NCBI GenBank assembly: GCA_008931825.1
Contig: QXVZ01006606.1
Coordinates: 8,059-30,083, forward strand
Direction of reading: 5' to 3'
Origin: Phallusia fumigata
Lineage: Eukaryota; Chordata; Ascidiacea; Phlebobranchia; Ascidiidae
DNA length: 22,025 bases
The position numbers and the translations under genes were made by a program. This document shows positions 12,601 through 21,000 of the stretch, piece by piece; within the stretch, counting starts at the first letter, position 1; each line of letters opens with the position of its first letter. Under the pieces are notes generated by a model that was not told where the DNA came from, made no database searches, and saw only the letters and a program-made list of their open reading frames with translations.

Positions 12601-13500
12601 CATGCAGTTCAACATTTTGTGCTTCTTGTTGGAAACCTAAATGTACAATAACGATGCACTAATACACACTGTTATGTACTAATGCTTTTTCAAATGTCTA
12701 AAATAAAAACACCAAACAAAATATTACGAACCACGTATTTGTGCTTTTTGTGTTCACTTTTTTGAAAGCACTTTCTGCACAGAACACAAGTTCGGTCGAC
12801 AGCACATTCCCTAGAAAAGAAACATCGTTTAAAGGAAAATGATCAGATGTTTCTATGTAACAATCAGTATGAAATAGGCACCCATCTATGCACTGACAAA
12901 AGGACTACTAAATTTAAAGTCAAAGAAGGTGGTGCATTTTACCTGCATGAATATGTGGCCTCTCCAGTCTTAAACACATGCCCACAAAGTTGTGAGGGAT
13001 TGTTAAGCTGCTGTAGTTCCATTAACGCTTCTTGCGGATCATTGTCAAATAACCACCTAAAAACAAGTAAAGAATACATACCTGATACAAGTAAATGCCC
13101 ACATAACAGTTTTCGCAATATAATTTGAAATGTTTAAAAATGTATCAAAGTATCTGCCAATCAAGTTTTTCAGTTTTAGTGACAAATTTTTTAAGGTTAA
13201 AGATGTCTAACCAGTACATATATTTAACTTGTGAAAATGCTTCTGAATTCCAAATTTTACTGGGATATTTATATGTTTCTAATATTTTATGATAACAATA
13301 CTCTTATAAAAACAAATACAAAAAAATATATTTTACCATGCAATTTTTTCCTGTATTTGTTGACATGTCTGTTTGTTCAGAACCTCGCCAACTTCCCATT
13401 CTGCATAGTTTTTGAGAAGATTTGAAGTTTCCTTGACCAATAACTTGTAAAAGGTTTCTTCAAAGTCACCAAGAGGCAAATTGGGACACAAAGAAATCAT
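698..13500 (-). CDS. UBR2: UBR1/UBR2-type N-recognin E3 ubiquitin ligase, N-terminal 979 codons (3' part off the left edge)
   Basis: Proteins of this family recognise destabilising N-terminal residues and ubiquitinate the substrate in cytosol and nucleus. Exons in coding order: 13337-13500, 11721-11834, 11510-11588, 11225-11329, 10893-11032, 10286-10424, 9812-9874, 9107-9239, 8471-8575, 7818-8005, 6277-6458, 4794-4893, 4232-4360, 3360-3851, 2972-3148, 2606-2688, 2250-2377, 1665-1825, 1338-1434, 698-855. They sum to 2937 nt with matching phases at every junction and no stop. Family landmarks, recalled rather than searched: UBR box CAVDRTCVLC and GGGGCCDCGD, ClpS-like VVFNDESHTFDQVI, MHSSIYAHQ, EHEPEW, WRRNGLSL, HKDNITWLL. 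Human UBR1/2 are about 1750 residues, so roughly 56% is present; the basic segment, RING and C-terminal domain are missing. Short matches look closer to UBR2 than UBR1, but a single pre-duplication orthologue is equally likely. Exons 2-4 and others occur twice because of assembly overlaps. Confidence 0.93.
1085..1195 (-). mobile_element. Probable decayed tRNA-derived SINE
   Basis: On the minus strand, GCTGAGTGACTGGCC resembles a tRNA A box (GCCGAGTGG type), and GAGGTTGTGGGCCCTCAAC a degenerate B box, at about tRNA spacing. A tail of the kind seen in the clearer SINE at 9388-9673 follows. No target duplication was found. Lies in the UBR intron between exons 19 and 20. Confidence 0.35.
1826..2249 (-). 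other. UBR intron 17 with a misleading open frame
   Basis: An 80-codon minus frame spans 1922-2164, with plausible splice-like ends (CCTAG before 2163, GTAAGT after the LLVP codons). Joining exon 2250-2377 directly to 1665-1825 gives matching phase and restores the family PPF..LF motif, whereas including this stretch would break the phase. I therefore treat it as intron. Confidence 0.65.
3360..3851 (-). other. Largest UBR exon: conserved scaffold block
   Basis: A single 492-nt exon (164 codons, phase 0 at both ends) encodes about residues 548-711. It contains VSVHVPLTRLVAGL, QAVCLCGQTTAGAWRRNGLSL, ANQVYYCRDNNCR and FDRDLQMLQLCAAQADPNEF. These line up with the UBR1/2 segments SIHLPVSRLLAGL, RCLVLCAQVHAGMWRRNGFSL and MLQ.GVSMMDPN, as I recall them. 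This is the best conserved block after the UBR box, and alone suffices to place the gene in the UBR1/2 rather than the UBR3 to UBR7 branches. The next exon (2972-3148) continues with LIYICVERCTEGIGQV, equivalent to the VGERFSPGVGQV stretch. Confidence 0.88.
3991..4135 (+). mobile_element. hAT-type MITE with 8-bp target site duplication
   Basis: The element begins CAGTGGTTCCCAACCTTTTT, the typical hAT end seen in many animals, and ends GGACCTCTG, whose complement CAGAGGTCC matches the start imperfectly. It is flanked by perfect 8-bp repeats GCTTAAAG (3983-3990 and 4136-4143), the hAT duplication length. At 145 bp it has no coding capacity. It lies in the UBR intron between exons 13 and 14. Confidence 0.85.
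4436..4456. repeat. Perfect inverted repeat with 3-bp spacer
   Basis: TTTGGGACA and TGTCCCAAA are exact complements around a GGG spacer. The layout resembles a steroid-receptor half-site palindrome but may be accidental. It is intronic in the UBR gene. Confidence 0.5.
4571..5405. repeat. Contig-end overlap, copy 1 (matches 5407-6194 and 6196-6365)
   Basis: From 4571 the sequence runs to an N at 5406, after which it restarts at the equivalent of 4571 (AATCACATTAAAT). It contains UBR exon 12 (4794-4893) and the truncated 3' part of exon 11 (5317-5405). The exon 12 copy at 5637-5736 looks identical, while the flanking intron shows many substitutions and small indels. Only one copy should be counted as genomic. 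Confidence 0.85.
5407..6194. repeat. Redundant small contig between Ns at 5406 and 6195
   Basis: This 788-bp block is flanked on both sides by single Ns and is entirely contained in its neighbours: it repeats 4571-5352, and its last 115 bp (6080-6194) recur at 6196-6310. It carries a second copy of UBR exon 12 (5637-5736) and a stub of exon 11 (6161-6194). It looks like an alternate-haplotype contig placed in series. Confidence 0.83.
6456..7286. repeat. Contig-end overlap within a UBR intron (6456-6870 = 6872-7286)
   Basis: The 415 bp before the N at 6871 recur right after it, with no difference that I could see. The unit starts at the last bases of UBR exon 11 (CACCTGG) and is otherwise intron. 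Open frames of 83 codons seen twice in this block are just this repeat and are not genes. Confidence 0.87.
6459..7817. other. UBR intron 10 (inflated by the 415-bp overlap)
   Basis: Between exons 10 and 11 no exon or recognisable transposon was found. True length is about 940 bp once the 6456-6870 and 6872-7286 redundancy is removed. Confidence 0.7.
9388..9673 (-). mobile_element. tRNA-derived SINE with 7-bp target duplication
   Basis: The minus strand starts GATGGCCGAGTGGTTAGCGC (A box) and about 35 nt later has GGTTGTGGGTTCTAATCCC (B box), like a Ser/Leu-type tRNA. A body with CCCTGAGCAAGAAACTTAAG, a form common in invertebrate SINEs, follows, then a GC-rich core and an AAACAAACAA tail. 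TTTATGT flanks both ends (9381-9387 and 9674-9680). It lies in the UBR intron between exons 7 and 8. The 61-codon minus frame here is SINE sequence, not a gene. Confidence 0.82.
9812..10424 (-). other. ClpS-like (type-2 N-degron) domain exons of the UBR gene
   Basis: Exons 10286-10424 and 9812-9874 encode about residues 201-268. The segment VTVVFNDESHTFDQVISTL matches the bacterial ClpS and UBR1/2 core (FNDExHxxxxVI), followed by DYATLIDREGRSAI, equivalent to the family's FATTVDREGRRSV stretch. In the family this domain binds bulky hydrophobic N-terminal residues. The Asn-Asp pair of the ligand pocket is present. The preceding exon (10893-11032) is the linking helical region, and the next (9107-9239) carries the conserved MHSSIYAHQ motif. 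Confidence 0.82.
11225..11834 (-). other. UBR-box zinc-finger exons (exons 2-4 of the UBR gene)
   Basis: Three exons (11721-11834, 11510-11588, 11225-11329) encode about residues 55-154. The UBR box starts at LCGHVFKTGEATYSC, continues ECAVDRTCVLCRKCF and EHKKHKY, and ends GGGGCCDCGDVEAW...PSCSEH. The Cys and His zinc ligands I know from human UBR1/2 are all present, as are the acidic residues of the CDCGD loop that in the family contact the basic N-terminal residue. The domain should therefore still bind type-1 N-degrons (Arg, Lys, His). One visible oddity: the Phe before CDCGD in human UBR1/2 is Cys here, in both allelic copies. The 3' splice donor after exon 3 is GTTCGT. Confidence 0.92.
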
Positions 13501-13526
13501 CTTTGCAGACCCTAGTAAACTTAAGG
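12306..13526 (-). repeat. Second copy of UBR exons 1-4 (allelic contig overlap of 11085-12304)
   Basis: The sequence 12306-13526 repeats 11085-12304 almost base for base and starts right after a single N at 12305. It holds exons 1-4 again: 13337-13500, 12943-13056, 12732-12810 and 12446-12550. The other copy of exon 1 (12115-12304) is cut by the N. Exonic differences I can see are all synonymous: TCG/TCT Ser, ACC/ACT Thr, TGC/TGT Cys, CCA/CCC Pro and GCA/GCG Ala. Introns differ more. This is what two alleles look like and not what an internal exon duplication would give, since both UBR boxes would otherwise lie in one transcript. I infer an assembly artefact. Confidence 0.85.
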
Positions 13527-13569
13527 CAAAATACTGTTTCAACAAACAGTTGTTAGTAACACTTCTCAT
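13337..13569 (-). other. UBR first coding exon; start codon choice
   Basis: The exon ends at a GTAAAA donor after position 13337 and encodes a helical N-terminus similar in length to human UBR1/2 (LLVKETSNLLKN...EKIAW before the WLFDNDP stretch). Two ATGs are possible: 13500 (MISLCPN) and 13569 (MRSVTNN), the latter directly after an in-frame TAA. I prefer 13500. The stretch 13501-13569 differs from its allelic copy at 13716-13780 by a 3-nt indel and several amino-acid changing differences, whereas 13337-13500 is unchanged in its copy at 12115-12278. An upstream non-coding exon or trans-spliced leader is possible but not visible. Confidence 0.6.
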
Positions 13570-13953
13570 TTAAGCTTTAAAATTAAAAGCAAGCTGCTAG
13601 GTTCTATTCTTTTGAATCCAGGCATTAAATCAAACCCATTGACTTAGATAACCACCAAGATTTTAAATGGTTTGTCTGACTGCCTTAACAAGTTTAAAAC
13701 TTGTGTATCANTCATCTTTGCAGACCCTAGTAAACTTAAGGTAAAACACTGTTTCAACAAACAGTTTTTAGTAACACTCATTTAAGCTTTAAAATTAAAA
13801 GCAAGCTGCTAGGTTCTATTTCTTCGAAACCTGTCTGTCAGCAGGCAATCCAGGCATTAAATCAAACCCATTGACTCTTTGAAAGCAGAGATAACCACCA
13901 AGATTTTTAATGATTTTTCTGACTGCCTTTACAAGTTTAAAACTTGTGCATCA
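13497..13953. repeat. Contig-end overlap upstream of the UBR start (13497-13710 = 13712 onward)
   Basis: After the N at 13711 the sequence restarts at TCATCTTTGCAGACCC, the same as 13497. The second version carries insertions of about 22 and 12 bp and several substitutions, more divergence than in the coding overlaps, as expected for upstream non-coding DNA. Confidence 0.8.
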
Positions 13954-14227
13954 TTGCTCCAAACCAGTGCAACCTGATAGATGGAACAAAATAGAGTTTC
14001 CATCTTTCCCCATAATAAATAGATCTAAGGATCAGGATGACGAAAGCAAACAAATATAAACAAACTAAATTAGTAATATGTGTAAAGGACCTTTAAAGGC
14101 CACTTCTCTGAAAATTTTGATTTCTAACATATTTTAGGTTTGAGGGAAAATGAATCAACTGAGGCATTTGCTATGAAATTTAATTGCCTAACAAAAAGCA
14201 ATGATTACAGATTTTCGCAATATAACG

Positions 14228-14242
14228 TGACGTCACTATTGG
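14228..14242. promoter_or_regulatory. CRE palindrome plus inverted CCAAT box
   Basis: TGACGTCA (14228-14235), the full CREB/ATF palindrome, is followed 2 bp later by ATTGG (14238-14242), the NF-Y box on the opposite strand. This pair is common in animal bidirectional promoters. It sits about 730 bp from one ATG and 780 bp from the other. A chance match or a transposon-borne site is possible. Confidence 0.35.
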
Positions 14243-14872
14243 CAACGACTTCAACAGCCCTGTAGGCTTATTCGGAACATTTATTGTAACGAGACACATC
14301 AAACCCTACAGTATTGTCAGCCAAAGTTAGCAACAGACGCAACAGAAAAGGAAAGTACAACAACCTCCAACCGCAACTTGGCATGACTGGAGAGTTCCTT
14401 TTTTTATGAGGCAAAGTTCGGGACAAGGCACTGAGCCACTGACATCATGCGACCGGGCCCGGCTATGCTAAGAGACAACTTTTACATCGCGTGAATGTAC
14501 ACGATAAAAAACCAAATGACAAAAATGTAGCCTATAATACTAAACATTGGAAATTTTTGGAAACACTACCGGTGGTTTTGCCCACTCTACCAACAATGTA
14601 CCCAATAATAGTTCTATCATGGTGGTATCATTACACAAAATTGTAAACGTCACAAAAATTGACAAATTGTTTAAAGTTTTCCTGCTGTCGGCAGTGTTTT
14701 TCGTTTTCCCCATGAAAATATGAAAACGCAATGATGCGGAACGTAAGCCAATTAGAGTTGGCATGTAGGGGAAATCCAAACTTAGAGCTGGAAGTTTTGT
14801 CCCGACAGAATGTAAATAAGATTCCCCTCTCTGTTTTTAATCCCAACTCTTCGTGTCAAACGAGCATACGCG

Positions 14873-14899
14873 ATTGTCCGATTGTAACAATCATATAAA
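14873..14899 (+). promoter_or_regulatory. Possible TATA box with a cluster of SOX-like cores
   Basis: TATAAA at 14894-14899 lies just after three SOX-type cores: ATTGT at 14873 and 14881, and ACAAT at 14887, the last two forming the palindrome ATTGTAACAAT. The plus-strand ATG is about 120 bp downstream. In AT-rich DNA such matches are frequent, so this is only a candidate. Confidence 0.25.
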
Positions 14900-15020
14900 T
14901 GTAACCAAGTTTTAAATTCGCCTGTATTTATAAGACTTTTCACATTTCAGACAATCAATTGTGTGTTTTGTCATTTTGTTATTAGATGAATTGAATGCTT
15001 TTTGAAGTGAAATCGTCGTA

Positions 15021-18000
15021 ATGGTAACAGCGGTAAGTTTCTCAAATATTTTTGACTGTAAATATTGCGAACAACAACAACACAAATTTATGGCTGCATG
15101 TAATTTTTTGTGACAAAACAATATTACATTGCCTTGTTCAATTTGTAACTTGTTGCTTGGCATTCGCCTATTTTTGAGCAAATGCTTGCTAATTTAAACA
15201 ATTACAGTAGCGTACAATGTAGAAGTTTGCAGGATCAGTGAAAAGTCCAACATTATGACTTGTTTGAACATGTTTTTAATACAGCATGTTTGTTGCTAGA
15301 TTGTTGTCAAAATAGAACTGGGACATATTGCTCAGTTCCGTGATATCCCTACATTGGATGGACATACTCACGATTGGATGGTGTTTGTAAAGGGGGCAGA
15401 TGGCATAGATATTGAACACTTTGTTGAAAAGGTATGTCAACAAATTGCCTTTAAAAACTACAAATCTCCTTGGTAATATGGTACTATAAAGGTTTGTCTG
15501 ATACTTTTGATACTGCAGGTAACACATTTAGGTAAAGTCCTGCTGTTATGCTTGAGGGATGCTTGTTTGAGGTTAGAGGGGTGGAATTAAAAAAAACTAA
15601 AGTCTATCATTGGAATTAATATAGATCGAAAATACTGCTGTATGTAAAAAATACTGTGTGTTGTGAAAAGGTAAAATTAAAATACCTACAGGTTTTCAAA
15701 GTGGACCTGTGGTTCCAAACACACTTACAGTATTCAAGAAATACCAAATTGGTCTGAACAAAACTAAAATGTAGGTTTTTTGCAGGTTGTATTTTGGCTT
15801 CATGAGTCCTATGGTCCATTGAAACATGTCATTAAAGCTCCTCCGTATGAAGTGAAAAAAACTGGATATGCTGGCTTCAACATGCTAATTGACATACATT
15901 TCAAAAACAAGGTAAACATATTTCCCATTAATGTTTAAACAAGAAAAGACCAAACCCAGGCAGTACAAGTGGACTGAGGATGCCATTTGCCAATTTCGAA
16001 GACTGGAATTGAAAAAAATGCTACAAACCAATTATAATATTAAGCACAAGTTCAAACATGTTACATTCAAGTTATGATACAAGAATCATCTGAGTCCTTT
16101 CTACAGTAATCAGGGACCAATACATCGTATCTCAAAGGTTGAGAGTGGGATATATTTTAGTTTGCAGAGTAAAAAAAATGATGACTTTTTGCCAAGTAAA
16201 AATAAATTAATGTGTGATTGCACTACCAGAAGCATGTTTGGAGACAATTGAGATGCTTGGTGCTTTTACTAGCAAAACATTTGTGATTTTGACCCATTTA
16301 GTACTTCTATCCCTTTTTTCCATTGCAAAGTTAATTTGGTCTAAATAAAATCTTTCCAAACCTGAGGTTTTACCACAAACATTCACCCGATTTCAATTTT
16401 CATGCAGTCAGAGCCAAAGACAGTTCGATTTCATTATGACATGTTTCTGCACATGGAAACAATGCCACCTGTAAATCACACGAGAATTGAGATGCTGACA
16501 TTCACCAGCCCCGCTGATGATTTTAAGAAGAAACTGTTGAGGGCTGGAGGTACCAAGTCTTTGCACTTGTTTAAAATGTTGCTTAAAATAAAATATTTTT
16601 ATTTCTACTCATGCTTGGATATTGGTGTCACATAGAGACTTTAGTTAAGTTAAGGCTATTTGACTTAACCTGAGTCATTTTCAGGCACTGTCTTGGGTCG
16701 TGTCTATAGGAATGCATGACTTCTTTACACAGTTTATCTTCCAACAGTACGTATCTTTCAATTATAGGGGTTCTGCAGGTTCAGGATGGATCGTCACAGG
16801 GCAAAGAGAAGAAACAAAAGGTAGTTAATCTCAACGCATAATCATCTTGTTTACTGGATTACCTTAATGATTAAAAATGTATTGCCACATGTTTTATTTT
16901 GCTGTTTGCTATGCAAGTCTGCAAAGCAAAAGTTTGTTTTTTCACAAACAGTGATTTTGGCATTTGCAGGCCAATTTTTGCAAATATTTGTAAAAAAGAA
17001 TTGTTTACCAAGGTAAACTGGAGTTGATAGTTAAAGTCAGAATCACCCTTTTTCCATGTAGCGATTGAAGACTAAGGCTCTGTATTCTATATTTTATTTG
17101 TTTGCCAATGAATGGCATTGATGGTTTCATAAAAATAAATGCTTTTTTTCAGGAAATCGGTCACAGTGATAGCAGCAAACATCGCCAGTCCAGTGAGTAA
17201 CGTCATTGTTTAAACGATCATTTACATTAGGTTTCTGCTTGTATTTGAAAATAAACAGAGTTGTTTGTTGTATACACCAGCTGTATTTGACAGTAAACCA
17301 ATATTTGGCTGTGATTGATTGCTTTGGGTTTTAAGGTTTCAGACAGTTTTGTGTGTAGTAGGTTATCATATTCAGAAAATTGCTGAAATATTCCAGGTTT
17401 AACATTTGAAATATTTAGCAGTTTTTGTCATCACAAGGTTTGTATTGAAATACTAATGCCCAAATACTGATAAAAATCAAGCAAAGTTAAAGTGCATGTG
17501 TAAGTGCAATATGGGATGCTTTTTGATGTAGATGAAATTTGTTTATGGACACTAGTTCAACACCTAATAAAAGGCAGTTTTTAAAGCCTGAACAACTTTC
17601 AGATGAAAGTGACAAAAAGTCAAAGAGTGGAATGAAAAGTCACAAACAGAAGTCGTCATCTAAGGATGAGAGCAAAAGAAGAAGCAGTATCACAGAGGCT
17701 GACCTGTTAAAGAAAAAGAAAATTGAGGTGAATAATAATTTGCAAAGTTTTTGTGTAAAGCTTAGCAAAACTTTGTCTGGGCCAAAAATTCCTTTTTAGT
17801 ACCAATAAGATGTAGGCTCCCATGAAAAATATTTTCTGTGTTCAAATATAATTAGGTTTTAAACTGCACAGCAAATACTTTTTTCTAATGTTACCACCGC
17901 CATAACACCATTACTGCCATGGCAACCACATACTGCCATGGCAACCACATACTGCCATTATAGAAAATTAAATAGAACATGCTTTGCTATTTTCAACAGC

Positions 18001-21000
18001 CGGAGTGTGTATGTGTTTACATGTGTTTTCTCTGAATCCTTTCCATTATCATACCAGCTTGTATCTTCCTATTGAAACCATTGAAAACGGTGAATTTTGT
18101 ACCTTTCCATTTTTGTTAGGAGAAGCTAAATTCCTCTGCTCCGATCGACAAAAAGCCAAGAGAAAAATTAAATAAAATCAAGGTAGGTAATGTTAAAACT
18201 GCCTGCAAGGTTTTGTTGTCTTTTCCTCCATGCAAAACCTGTGTTGTTCAGATCAAGATTGAAAAAGGTCAACCTCCAAGTCTCTTCTCACGTGAAGAAA
18301 GTATCGATATAAAGCAAATTAAAAAGAAGGAACCAAGTAAAAGAGAAGACGTGAAACCAAGTGAAAAAAGGTATTATTTATGTCATAACTGCACTGACTT
18401 AAAACAGACAGAACCTTCTAGTTTGAAGCTTTTATGTTAAGCTAAAATCAGTAGTTGTATTATTTACATGTTTTGACAGAAAATAGTTTTTAATCAATCA
18501 CCATTTCTAGACCGTCACCTCCTGAGGTTAAAATAAAAAAGGAGTCAAGTGAAAGAATTGAAAAGTTTCCGGAGAAAAGGAAAAAAGAAAAGTATGTGTG
18601 GTCGTTTTGTGTTTGCTTCAGTGATTTTAATGGTTTATTACTGCCCACTTCTATACAATGTATTGTGTGAAACAGTATTTCATGTTTTCTTGTCTTTTCC
18701 TGGGTAAAAGTCTTTTATAATGGTTTGATCCACTAACAAGTAGAAGCTGTATGGTTGTACCAAGTGGTACAAATTCAATCTTCTAAAAATCTGCCTCTGT
18801 ATTTGTTTAGAAAAACCAGTAGGCCACATGTTGGAAAAAGCAAATAATTTGAACATTCGGATTTTGAAACATGACTTTTTACATTATTTTTACCACACAG
18901 AAAAGTGCCACCCAGAGACAGTGTTCCAAAGATAAAACAGGAAATGAAACAGAAGAAACGACGAACCATGTCCTCCTCCGACAGCGATCTGGCTCCTCCA
19001 AAGAAAATAGAACTGATACAGTCAGACTCGGATTCCGAAGAGGAACGAAGAATCCGGAAAAAAATTAAAAAGGAAAAATTGAAGGAAGCCAAAAAGCTGG
19101 CAAAGAAAATGAAGAAGGAGGAAGTAAGGAAGCCATCGCCTCTTCCGACCAAGAGGGATAATACGGAGCTAATGGACATGGATATATGCGAGACTCCACC
19201 TCGTGAAAGCTTTGTTGTTAATTCTGACACTTCATTTGCGAGGTCTAGTGCACCAAACAGTGCAAAAGGTAAGCAAATAAAAACAGGTAATATTTTTGTG
19301 TTAACTCTGACTGTTTATGTACCAAACATGACGCTGGCAAAGCTGCATGGTAAGAACAGTGAAATTGTACTTTAGAGCAGCGGGTTTTCAACTTTTTTAG
19401 GTCCATGACTCAAAATGGTTATCCAATCTAATTAACAACTGCCTTTTAAAACTTCAACTAAAACACTGGATATGAGTTTCTATATGAGTTTATTTATTGT
19501 TTGTGCCGTTAAAAGATCTTTTGACGTGAGAAAAAAGCCCTGGAACCCCTAGGTGTCATACCCTCGAGTAACACCAGCGCCCCAGAACAAAACATTAAAA
19601 AATAAAAAAAATATTATGCAGCGATTAAATGTTTGTTTTTTGGTTAACTTTAACCTTTTGTTTTAGGAGAACTAAAGAAAACACGATTTTATTTCGATTG
19701 TTCTGTAATCCGTTTTAGAAAAAAGACACAAATCGTCCAAGCCGCGTGAGAAAATTACCACGACTCCGACTAGCGTGGGAAACCAGAACAAGGAAGTACT
19801 TCCGGACAATTCGCCGCAACCGAAGCGAAAGAAAGAGAAAACTGCACACCTGAGGTTTGTGAACAAATAGTTGTGAACCACGCCCACCCACCACATGAAC
19901 CACGCCCCCGCATATGACGTAAATTTGCTCACAGATAATGTAGTGTTGACTGTTTACATTACAACAATTGTGGTAATTGTGACAGCATGCTTAGAAAATG
20001 GCGTTTTTCATTAGACATCATATATTTAGGAACACAAGATACAGACTTGATGAGTAGCTTATTCAAAAACATAACTGCCAGAGAACTTGTATGTAGAGAA
20101 TACATTTTATTGCAGAGTTTCGACAATCGCTGTTATGCGTAGGTGATTGTCGAAAGGTTTGTAGTAAAATGTATTTAATATATACAAGTTCTCTGGCAGT
20201 TATAATCTCAAAGCATATTTGCTTAAAAAGTAGCACATTGCCTATAACTTCTGCTATGGATACTTTAGTGTTACATACGATGTGTTGAAAAGTTTACAAA
20301 TTAAGAAAGGTAGTTACTGCTGCTGTAAAACCATGGTTAAAAATAAACACGTACCAACAGCACGTTTGGAGTTACGCATTGTAAAACTGTTCGTTTATAC
20401 CCACAGCTCAGCACACAAGGAACGATCTTCAACGCACTCTAGCGGCAAGAAGCCGAGATCTAAACCAACTCCAAACAGAGGTGTGTATAGTATACATATT
20501 ACTTTGCCAATGCTAACCAGCAGCCTATATCCAATTTGTGTGTTTTGCAGAAAGCAGATTACAAGTGACAAGCGACAGCGATTCGAGTGCAGGTAAGTCG
20601 ATCGTAAAGACTTTTATTGAAGCAGTTACGAAATATATGTTACACCCGAAATGGATGTCAAATCTACTGAAATTTAGCAGGTGTCTTGGCCACTGGGTGG
20701 CAGTAAAAGTGTTTTTTTTGCCTTTACCTTTTTTCATTTTTGCGCCTATTTCAAGGTTTTAAACTATTGGCTCAGCGACATACTGGGACAATTACAGGTC
20801 ACTAAAAGAGATTTTCTATTTGCAGGTGAACAGGAGCGACCTTCGTCGAGACAACAAGTCTTCCAGCAAGATCTGAGTAAGCCTTTTAATTTGTTGTATA
20901 AAATACTTTCCATAGAGTCACTTACTTTTCCATGACGTTGCAGTTTCGCCGATCCGCTCATCCTCCGAGTCTCCCTCCTCCGTCCACTCCCCACTGCCTC

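Larger units (their letters stand above)
13954..15020. promoter_or_regulatory. Divergent intergenic region between the UBR and AF9/ENL-type genes
   Basis: No exon is recognisable here. The two start codons (13500 minus, 15021 plus) face away from each other, so this region should contain both promoters. It holds a CRE palindrome with a neighbouring CCAAT box near its centre, and a TATAAA (14894-14899) about 120 bp before the plus-strand ATG. No CpG-island-like stretch stands out, and part of the region may be old repeat sequence. Confidence 0.5.

Noticed and set aside
11225-13056. Genuine tandem duplication giving a double UBR-box protein
   Set aside because: An N lies at the junction, exon 1 is also repeated and cut by the N, and differences are allelic in style; other Ns in the window show the same pattern.
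18775-19230. 151-codon minus-strand open frame
   Set aside because: Antisense shadow of the large linker exon 11 of the AF9/ENL-type gene; its Ser/Phe-rich content mirrors the Lys/Glu codons on the other strand.
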